The position numbers and the translations under genes were made by a program. Below are positions 18,195 through 24,633 of a DNA stretch of 64,000 nt, piece by piece (positions within the stretch are counted from its first letter, which is position 1; every line of letters begins with the position of its first letter). The notes under the pieces were generated by a model. It ran no database searches and had not been told where the DNA came from. It worked only from the letters and a program-made list of their open reading frames with translations. Location: the NCBI GenBank assembly GCA_963835855.1, contig CAWIHA010000001.1, positions 1-64,000 of the forward strand, in the 5' to 3' direction. Source of the stretch: CAWIHA01 sp963835855. Its GTDB lineage: Bacteria > Acidobacteriota > Terriglobia > Bryobacterales > Bryobacteraceae.

Positions 18195-18322
18195 GCTCGC
18201 AGCGCGGCCACGCATTTCCTGAATATTATCGCAAAAACGGCGGACATTCCCCAGCTTTTCTTGGAGGGCCGGCGGCAGTGCCCTGTGGGGAGGCGGGACC
18301 TTGAGCGACCTTCGGCGCCCGC
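18160..18322 (-). repeat. Duplicated promoter/start segment, copy 1
   Basis: About 162 bases matching 19563-19725 at a constant offset of 1403 with no indels and roughly two dozen substitutions. It covers the first codons of the methyltransferase and its upstream DNA, with a -10-like GATAAT on the minus strand in the conserved block near 18220-18235. Conservation is best around that block and the MFDKTPIE codons. Confidence 0.8.
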
Positions 18323-18356
18323 CGGATCCCAGCGTTCACGGAGGACCGGCTTAAGA

Positions 18357-19445
18357 TCAAGGCTGTCCAACGGCCACCGAGTCGTTGCGGTCCCATGCTG
18401 CGCGAGCCAGGATCGTCTCCGGCAACGCAATGCCCTTCAGCCCCCACGCGCCGCGGTTCAGTCGCACGCGGCGAAGGCCGTGCGCCCAAAGGAAGGCCGG
18501 CAGAACGAAGTGGCGCTCGAAGGAATCCAGCAGCAGACCGGGAACGGTCCGGTCGATGCGGCGCGGATAGTTGAAGAGTATCCGCGACAGGTTCACCAGG
18601 GTAGCGTCGCTCACCTTGCGCAGGAGGAACGCCTCCCAACGTTTTGCCAGCGGGCTCCACGCTTGCTCGATCCGCTCCACGTTCTTCTTCGGGTGATCGA
18701 GCTTATAGACGCAGCACTCGCGGCTAAGGATCTCCTGCCGCCGGCAGATCGAATAAGCGGCGTGCATGGCAAGGCTGTCATAGTCCGTCGACACCGGGCA
18801 ACGGCTCTCCTCCCACCCGCCAATGCGCATCCACAGCGCGCGAGCCATCAGGAGGAAATCGCCGCACGCGTTGGTGTGCAGAAGGGGAATGCGGAAGGTC
18901 GGTTCCACGGACAGTGGTTCATGGCGAAACGCTACGTGCAGGTTGCATATTGCCGATACGCGATTCCAATCCTTCAACTGGACGGAATCGAAGCCCTCCC
19001 GTCGGATATCTACACGGTCGCAGCGGTAGATACAGTCCTCGTGGAGCGTCTTCCTGGCGAGAAAGTGGATCAACTGCTCAGAGTAGATATGGTCCAGGGC
19101 CCGGTAGACAAAGAAGCGCCCGCGTGACCGCCGCAGGCCGGTGTTGACGGCGCAGGCCTGATGAAACGGACGCCGGTCGTGAAAGCGGAATTGCTGGTGA
19201 TGCCGCGCTTCCACCTCGATCACCCGCACTGTGACATATTCCCCCGCCTCCGCCTGGAGCGAATCCGCCAACCGCGGGCGCGAAGGATCGGTGTTGTAAT
19301 CTACCACCAGGATTTCGCTTTCAATCGCGGCTGCTTCCAACTGGCGCTGGAGCAGCCGCAGGCACTTGTCCTGGATGGCCAGTGTATTGTTGACGTACTC
19401 GTCGTTGCGGGTGGGGATCACCAACGAGAGGTAGGGGGTGTTCAT
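18357..19445 (-). CDS. Glycosyltransferase-like protein, paralogue of the 573-residue protein
   Basis: 362 residues from the ATG at 19445. GT-A-like N-terminus (YLSLVIPTRNDEYVNNTLAI, SEILVVDYNTDPSRPRLADS), then RRSRGRFFVYRALDHIYSEQ and, at about residue 190, LLHTNACGDFLLMARALWM. The last motif is shared with the protein at 15624-17345. It is probably a cytoplasmic sugar transferase of the same subfamily, without the long beta-rich insert. Its ATG overlaps the stop of a 51-codon ORF (ATGA), so it should be translated by coupling from that short ORF. The arrangement mirrors the methyltransferase/transferase pair just downstream. Longer in-frame starts exist upstream but run antisense-like through the duplicated segment. 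Confidence 0.68.
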   Translation of the reverse strand: MNTPYLSLVIPTRNDEYVNNTLAIQDKCLRLLQRQLEAAAIESEILVVDYNTDPSRPRLADSLQAEAGEYVTVRVIEVEARHHQQFRFHDRRPFHQACAVNTGLRRSRGRFFVYRALDHIYSEQLIHFLARKTLHEDCIYRCDRVDIRREGFDSVQLKDWNRVSAICNLHVAFRHEPLSVEPTFRIPLLHTNACGDFLLMARALWMRIGGWEESRCPVSTDYDSLAMHAAYSICRRQEILSRECCVYKLDHPKKNVERIEQAWSPLAKRWEAFLLRKVSDATLVNLSRILFNYPRRIDRTVPGLLLDSFERHFVLPAFLWAHGLRRVRLNRGAWGLKGIALPETILARAAWDRNDSVAVGQP

Positions 19446-19597
19446 CGAGTGGAATGGGTACTGGCGCGCCAACCGGCGGACAGTTCCCCGCACCAGTCCA
19501 GGGAAGCGGTGACCTGGGGCTCCAGGTTGAAGGAAAGGTCGGCTTCCGCCGCGGTGGCCCAACGCTGCACGTCCTCGATCGGAGTCTTGTCGAACAT
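19442..19597 (-). CDS. 51-residue ORF: truncated methyltransferase start, possible leader peptide
   Basis: Starts MFDKTPIEDVQRW, almost the same as the methyltransferase start MFDKTPIEAVQRYW at 18194. It then diverges into unrelated sequence and stops after 51 codons, overlapping the next gene's start codon by ATGA. It lies in copy 2 of the duplicated promoter/start segment. It is best explained as a remnant of a duplicated methyltransferase whose body was deleted, kept in frame so that it now leads translation into the glycosyltransferase-like gene. A functional leader peptide is an alternative. No signal peptide or known domain. Confidence 0.5.
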   Translation of the reverse strand: MFDKTPIEDVQRWATAAEADLSFNLEPQVTASLDWCGELSAGWRASTHSTR

Positions 19598-19725
19598 GCT
19601 CCCGACGGGGCCACGCATTTCCTGAATATTATCGCAAAAACGGCGGGCCTTCCCCAGCTTTCCTTAGAGGCGCGGCGACAGAGCCCTGTGGGGAGGCAGG
19701 ACTTTGAGCAACCTTCAGCGCCCTG
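19563..19725 (-). repeat. Duplicated promoter/start segment, copy 2
   Basis: Partner of 18160-18322 (offset 1403, no indels). Carries the same -10-like element and the MFDKTPIE start, here leading into the 51-codon ORF and the 362-residue glycosyltransferase-like gene. Confidence 0.8.
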
Positions 19726-19880
19726 CGGGGCACGTACCTCCCGCACTTGCTTGGCGTCCGGGAAAACGATAGACTCATCCTTTATTCCTCTGGCCTCGCC
19801 TCCGCGGCCGCGAAGGGATGGCCGATGCGAGATATTGACAGGGCGCGCTCTTCGAGCACACGCCCAGAACGGAATGACTG

Positions 19881-21212
19881 ATGATTGAGATGATGGAGCA
19901 GACTGTGACATGTTTTCAACCCGCCAGTGCGCCTGATTATGTGCCCATCGCGCACTTGAGAGATCTCCAATTCGCCCGCCTGCTCACGGTGGTCCGCCGC
20001 GCATACACGACGGTCGAACTGTTCCGGAAAAGAATGGATGAACAGGGGTTGCTGCCGGACCACGTGCGAGGTCTCGAGGACCTCCCGTTACTGCCGTTCA
20101 CGGTCAAGACCGACCTGCGTGATACCTACCCCTTCGGCCTTTTCGCCAGTCCCATGGAAGAGATCGTCCGGCTGCATGTGTCCAGCGGCACGACGGGCAA
20201 GCCCATCGTCGTCGCGTACACCAAAGATGACGTCGATGTCTGGACCAACGTCATGGTGCGGAGTCTGGCGGCCTGCGGTCTCACGCGAGGCGACATCATT
20301 CAGAACGCTTACGGCTACGGCCTTTTTACCGGCGGCCTGGGAGCGCACTACGGCGGCGAAGCTCTTGGAGCCACCGTGATTCCGATCTCCGGAGGTAACA
20401 GCGACCGGCAGATCATGATCATGCGCGATTTCCATGTGACCGCGATCTGTTGCACTCCAAGTTACTTCATTCACTTGATCGAACGGGCGGCGGAACTGGG
20501 CATCGTCATGAGGGAACTGCCCCTCCGGGTGGGCGTGTTCGGGGCCGAGCCGTGGAGCGACTCCATGCGGCGCCGCATCGAAGCAGAATCCGGCATTCAA
20601 GCGTACGATATCTACGGACTCTCCGAGATCATCGGGCCTGGCGTGGCCATCGAGTGTCCCCTCCACGAGGGCTTGCATATCTTCGAAGACCATTTCCTTC
20701 CGGAAATCGTCAACCCCGAGACCGGCAAACGCGTGCCGGAGGGGGAAGAGGGCGAGCTCGTGCTGACCACGCTGAGCAAGCAGGCCATGCCGATGATCCG
20801 GTATCGGACTCGCGACATCACGGCGTTCGTGCCGGGGCCGTGCCCCTGTGGCCGCACTCTGCGGCGCATGCGCCGCATCGGGCGCCGGAGCGACGACATG
20901 TTCATCATCCGCGGCGTGAATGTCTTCCCGTCACAGATCGAGTCCGCCTTGCTCGCGGTCGAAGGGACGCTCCCGCACTACCAGATCGTCCTGACCCGCC
21001 AGAAAGGGCTTGACGAGATGGAAGTCCAGGTCGAGGTGACGCCGGAGGTTTTCAGCGACGAAATCGGCGCGCTCGAGGACCTCACCGGCAAGTTGGTCGC
21101 CGCGATCGAGCGGACGCTGGGATTGCGCGTCAACGTGCGGCTGGTCGAGCCGCACACCATCGCGCGTAGCGAAGGAAAGGCTAAAAGAGTGATCGACCGC
21201 CGGAATGCTTAG
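19881..21212 (+). CDS. paaK: Phenylacetate-CoA ligase family protein
   Basis: 443 residues, of the ANL adenylate-forming superfamily and the usual length for PaaK. It would activate phenylacetate or a related aryl acid to its CoA thioester through an acyl-adenylate. Seen: the P-loop-like VSSGTTGKPIVVAYT (residues 100-114), YGYGLFTGGLGAHYGGEALG, the adenylate motif YDIYGLSEIIGPG, YRTRDITAF (hinge Asp region) and the C-terminal GRRSDDMFIIRGVNVFPSQI with the PaaK-type extension. The tandem-ACT gene follows at 24 bases, a pairing common for PaaK homologues in anaerobes and Acidobacteriota. Activity on phenylacetate itself is not proven; no other paa genes are in the window. Confidence 0.9.
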   Translation: MIEMMEQTVTCFQPASAPDYVPIAHLRDLQFARLLTVVRRAYTTVELFRKRMDEQGLLPDHVRGLEDLPLLPFTVKTDLRDTYPFGLFASPMEEIVRLHVSSGTTGKPIVVAYTKDDVDVWTNVMVRSLAACGLTRGDIIQNAYGYGLFTGGLGAHYGGEALGATVIPISGGNSDRQIMIMRDFHVTAICCTPSYFIHLIERAAELGIVMRELPLRVGVFGAEPWSDSMRRRIEAESGIQAYDIYGLSEIIGPGVAIECPLHEGLHIFEDHFLPEIVNPETGKRVPEGEEGELVLTTLSKQAMPMIRYRTRDITAFVPGPCPCGRTLRRMRRIGRRSDDMFIIRGVNVFPSQIESALLAVEGTLPHYQIVLTRQKGLDEMEVQVEVTPEVFSDEIGALEDLTGKLVAAIERTLGLRVNVRLVEPHTIARSEGKAKRVIDRRNA

Positions 21213-21236
21213 CGCCGCGGCCGCCGGGAGAGACTT

Positions 21237-21677
21237 ATGAAAATCCACCAGTTATCGCTTTTTCTCGAGAACAAGCCAGGACAGATGACGCAGCCATGCA
21301 GCATTCTTGCCAGTGCGGGTATCGACGTCCGGACTCTCACGCTTGCCGACACGCGCCAGTTCGGCATCCTCCGAATGATCGTTTCCGACTGGCAGCAAGC
21401 GGCCGCGCTGCTCAAGCAGGCCGGCTACGTCGTCAATATTACCGAGGTCGTTGCGGTGGAGGTGCCAGACCGGCCCGGCGGACTCGCCGGCTTGCTGAGC
21501 ATCCTGGATCAGAGCACGATCAATATCGAATACATGTACGCGTTCACGTTCGGCCGCCACGACAAGGCCGTCTTGATCTTCCGATTCAGCGATCCGGATG
21601 AGGCCATTCGCCGGCTGCAATTGGCGGGCATCAACGTCGTCGGGAGCGTCGAAGTATACAGCCGAATTACCCAATAG
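21237..21677 (+). CDS. Tandem ACT-domain protein
   Basis: 146 residues made of two ACT folds: IHQLSLFLENKPGQMTQPCS (about residues 3-65) and VVAVEVPDRPGGLAGLLSIL (about 72-142). ACT domains bind amino acids or related small ligands and control enzymes by allostery. Stand-alone pairs are typically found right after phenylacetate-CoA ligase genes, as here. Preceded by GGGAGAG for ribosome binding and followed by a strong terminator, so it ends the paaK operon. No catalytic domain. Confidence 0.88.
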   Translation: MKIHQLSLFLENKPGQMTQPCSILASAGIDVRTLTLADTRQFGILRMIVSDWQQAAALLKQAGYVVNITEVVAVEVPDRPGGLAGLLSILDQSTINIEYMYAFTFGRHDKAVLIFRFSDPDEAIRRLQLAGINVVGSVEVYSRITQ

Positions 21678-21720
21678 CGGCGAAGTTCGCGCGCCGAAGG
21701 ACGTCGCGTCACATAAACTT

Positions 21721-21778
21721 CCCCTCCGGCGCTCCTGAGTCCGAAGCGCCGGAGGGGGCCGGCCCGAGGCCGGTTTTT
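21721..21778 (+). terminator. Double-hairpin rho-independent terminator
   Basis: A 13-base-pair GC-rich stem (21721-21733 with 21745-21757) is followed at once by a second short stem (CCGGC 21759-21763 with GCCGG 21769-21773) and then TTTTT (21774-21778). It lies 44 bases after the ACT gene stop and should end that transcript. Confidence 0.85.
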
Positions 21779-21799
21779 GCTACTTGGAACTGCTTGGCG

Positions 21800-24085
21800 C
21801 TAAATGCCGCCGCCGGTGAGGGCGTTGGTCAAAGTGCCGTTATCCCCACTGACGTCCCAAATCATGACGCCGAGCAGGTTGTTGGTCTTGATGTACGACG
21901 CCTTTTGGCCCATGGCCCAGGCGTCGTCGAACGACCACCAAACGCCGGTCGGACCGCCGGTGTAGCAAAAGCTGGCGACGGCCGCCGTGTCGTGGGAGAT
22001 GGTGCAGTTTGGCGTGCTCGACAGCAATTGCGTCTGGGGTGACGGCGGATAGGAATTCCACGTTCCGGCGTTGTTGACGTCGGTCGAAGAGCCGAACTGG
22101 CCGTTCGAAGCGCCGGTGGCTGTGGCCCACTCGCCATCGTTATAGGTGCCCGGAACGACTCCCAGCCAGCCTCGGCCGTAATAAGGAACGCCGAGTGTGA
22201 GGAGGCGGGGATTGATGCCCACGCTGGTGTACATCTTGATTGCGGAGTCGTCCGAGAAGTCGGTCGTGCCGTGCGGATCCGTCGAGACGGCATAGAGCTG
22301 CGCCTGGTTGCCCGTCTCGGTCGGCTCCCAGGAGTTGTCACTTCCCGCTCCGTGAAAGTCGTAGCCTTGGACGTTGACGAAATCGACGTAATTGAAGATC
22401 TGGGTGAGGTCAACTCCAGCAGCTAGCTTCACTGGGTCGGCCGGTCCGAACATGGTCAGCAGGTAGTGGCCGTTGTTGAGCGCGTCAAGCTCGGTGCGGA
22501 ATTCCTTAAGCAGCAGGATCAGGTTGGCCTTATCGGCCGTACTGTAATGGTTGCCCGGATGTCCTAAATTGCCGCCGGGCCACTCCCAGTCGATGTCGAA
22601 GCCCGTGAATATGCCCGCCGCGCTGCCTGGGCCGCCGTAACCGGAGTAAACCGGCAGGTTCCCTTTGATATAGATGTCGATGCAAGAGGCAACGAACTTC
22701 TTGCGCGAAGCATCAGTCGCCGCGACGTCGGACCAGTACTTCGAATAAGTCCAGCCGCCGAGGGATATCAGGATGTTCATGGTGGGATACTTCAGCCTGA
22801 GCTTCCTCAGCTGGTTAAAGTTGCCGGCGAGAACCTGGCCCGCAGAATCGGCAACGCCGTCAACGGAATTGGCGGCCGACATAACATCGCCGTAATCGGC
22901 GTATGCGTCACCGGCGCCATCGCCCTGGCTGGTGCCTTCAGGGTCGCTGCCAACCCCTTGTACAACTCCTTGTAAGCACGTCAGGTTCACCGGATCGATG
23001 TTCCCGAAGGCGTAGTTGAAGTGTGTCAGAGTGGGCGCCTGGCCGGAGCTAACGACTGTACCGACAAAGAACGAGCGTCCATAAATGCCCCACTCGGGGA
23101 AGTAGCCGACGTGCGCGAACTTGCCGGACGGCGGAACGGCCGGCGGAGGCGTCGAAGTCGGAGTTGGATACGCGCTGCCGAGCAGTTTCCAAAGCGTTGG
23201 TGCGTTCGGCGGCTCCCAGCCAACTTGAGACGTGTGGGCCGCGATGCACTGATACAGCAAGCCGTTGTAGGTGACCTCTTGGCCGGCGCTGTAAGCTACG
23301 CCGGCCTGCCAGGCGGGAGCGCTGGGCGTCGGCGATGGTGTTTGGCCAGGAGGAGTCGGGCTCGGCGTTGGAGTCGGGGTCGCATTCACGCTGCAGGCAC
23401 CGATTGCCGTCCACAAGGTCGGGGTGCTCGGCGGTGTCCAAGATGAATTCGAAGTATGCGCGGAAATGCACCGGTAGTTCTCCCCGTTGTAACTCACCAG
23501 GGCGCCGACTGCATAGGCGACGGGGTATGCCCAAGCCGGATCGCAATTGCCAGTTCCGGTTGCTGTTGCCGTGGCTGTAGCGGTTGCTGTCCGCGTTGCG
23601 GTTGCAGTTGATGTTGCGGTTCGCGTTGTGGTTGCTGTCCGCGTTGCGGTTGCTGTCCGCGTTGCGGTTGCAGTTGATGTTGCGGTTCGCGTTGCGGTCG
23701 CTGTCCGCGTTGCGGTTGCAGTTGATGTTGCGGTTCGCGTTGCAGTTGCGGTTGCTGTCCGCGTCGCGGTTGCCGTTGCCGTCGCGGTTCGGGTGGCGGT
23801 TGCGGTCGCCGTTGGTGTCGGCGTCGGGCCGGTGGTGCAGGTGCCGACCAGCGACCACCCCGCCGGCCAGTCAATCGGGTCCCAGTTGGGCGCGGCGTTG
23901 TTATTGGCTTGGACACATTTGTATTCCGAGCCTTGATAGGTAACCAGTTCGCCCACGGTGTAATTGCCGCCAGCGGCCCAGGCTGTCACACCCGAGCAGT
24001 TGACCGAGGCCGCGGATGCGACTGCCAATAGCACGAGCAGCACTCCAAAAATACTAAGCACGAGCAGGGGAATTCGTTTCTTCAA
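21800..24085 (-). CDS. Secreted GH18 chitinase with three CBM5/12-like modules
   Basis: 761 residues starting at TTG (24083-24085), with AGGAGG four bases upstream. After a signal peptide come a chitin-binding module (YTVGELVTYQGSEYKCVQAN, about residues 35-85), a long Thr-Ala-Arg linker (about 90-175) and two more CBM5/12-like modules (YAVGALVSYNGENYRCISAH; YSAGQEVTYNGLLYQCIAAH). The GH18 barrel runs from about residue 335 to the end. The active-site strand reads FTGFDIDWEWPGG: Asp497, Asp499 and catalytic Glu501 are present, but the first Asp of the usual DGxDxDxE is Thr494. GYFPEWGIYGR and the C-terminal VWWSFDDAWAMGQKA are typical. It would cut chitin outside the cell. It stands alone and convergent to the paaK operon. 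Confidence 0.92.
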   Translation of the reverse strand: MKKRIPLLVLSIFGVLLVLLAVASAASVNCSGVTAWAAGGNYTVGELVTYQGSEYKCVQANNNAAPNWDPIDWPAGWSLVGTCTTGPTPTPTATATATRTATATATATRTATATATRTATSTATATRTATATRTATSTATATRTATATRTATTTRTATSTATATRTATATATATATGTGNCDPAWAYPVAYAVGALVSYNGENYRCISAHTSNSSWTPPSTPTLWTAIGACSVNATPTPTPSPTPPGQTPSPTPSAPAWQAGVAYSAGQEVTYNGLLYQCIAAHTSQVGWEPPNAPTLWKLLGSAYPTPTSTPPPAVPPSGKFAHVGYFPEWGIYGRSFFVGTVVSSGQAPTLTHFNYAFGNIDPVNLTCLQGVVQGVGSDPEGTSQGDGAGDAYADYGDVMSAANSVDGVADSAGQVLAGNFNQLRKLRLKYPTMNILISLGGWTYSKYWSDVAATDASRKKFVASCIDIYIKGNLPVYSGYGGPGSAAGIFTGFDIDWEWPGGNLGHPGNHYSTADKANLILLLKEFRTELDALNNGHYLLTMFGPADPVKLAAGVDLTQIFNYVDFVNVQGYDFHGAGSDNSWEPTETGNQAQLYAVSTDPHGTTDFSDDSAIKMYTSVGINPRLLTLGVPYYGRGWLGVVPGTYNDGEWATATGASNGQFGSSTDVNNAGTWNSYPPSPQTQLLSSTPNCTISHDTAAVASFCYTGGPTGVWWSFDDAWAMGQKASYIKTNNLLGVMIWDVSGDNGTLTNALTGGGI
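23547..23830 (-). repeat. Degenerate hexanucleotide repeat coding a Thr-Ala-Arg linker
   Basis: Low-complexity tract in which short units such as GCGGTTGC, GTCCGCGTT and GTTGATGTT recur, some blocks of about 60 bases nearly twice (around 23590-23660 and 23640-23720). On the coding strand it gives TATATRTATATA-type linker between chitin-binding modules. Likely length-variable by slippage. Confidence 0.75.
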
Positions 24086-24633
24086 GTAGCCTCCTATGCG
24101 GGCCCGGGCACCTTCCAGTGTGCGATGAGCGATGCGCGCCTGTTCGGGAAAGAAGAGCAGGCGCTCGGAACCCAGACGGGTTCACTTTGGGGGTCGGGAC
24201 TTGGCTTCCCTCCCCCTCGCTGGATATGCCGGCCCGTTTCGATTTGAATTTGCGATAGCGGCTCTGCGGCCGTTATCTGGTAGTACCCTTTGGGGGTCTC
24301 TTATTTCATCAGATTTCCAGATCCGTTGCAACAGGGCTCAATAGCCTCTCGGGGCTGGTTGTCCGCACTTTGGTGCGGATGTTATCGTCGGTGCTCGGAC
24401 TCCGTGGCGTAGACCCTCACAACGCGACCGTTATCGAGGACCGCCAATGCGGTTGCGACATGTCATCGGGTGGGGTAGGTGAGCTGTGCGCGTTCCGTGA
24501 GAATCGCGCCGTTTGGAGGCGACATCCGCAACGAATGGCCCCGGGGTCAAGGAGCGCCTTGGACTCGCGGTCGCCTAAGGACCTGCGCGGCGGCGCCTCC
24601 GCCTGCGAGAGCGGAGGCGTCGTGCCGCTGCCG
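24086..24633. other. Long intergenic region upstream of the chitinase
   Basis: About 550 bases between the chitinase start and the end of the MPN/TonB gene, both on the minus strand. The part next to the chitinase has two good hairpins: GAACCC-N4-GGGTTC (24168-24183) and GCGCCTG-N15-CAGGCGC (24136-24164). A structured 5' leader is possible. It matches no riboswitch consensus I know (checked for c-di-GMP, glycine, cobalamin). No gene supported. Confidence 0.4.

Noticed and set aside
17391..19127. 578-codon open frame on the plus strand opposite the methyltransferase and glycosyltransferase-like genes
   Set aside because: It is an antisense shadow of GC-rich codons; composition is Arg/Ala/His-rich and no domain is visible, while the minus strand carries clear families.
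23547..23936. Val-Ala repeat peptide on the plus strand
   Set aside because: It is the reverse reading of the chitinase Thr-Ala linker.
24086..24633. Possible c-di-GMP or glycine riboswitch upstream of the chitinase
   Set aside because: Hairpins exist but the conserved core bases of either class do not.
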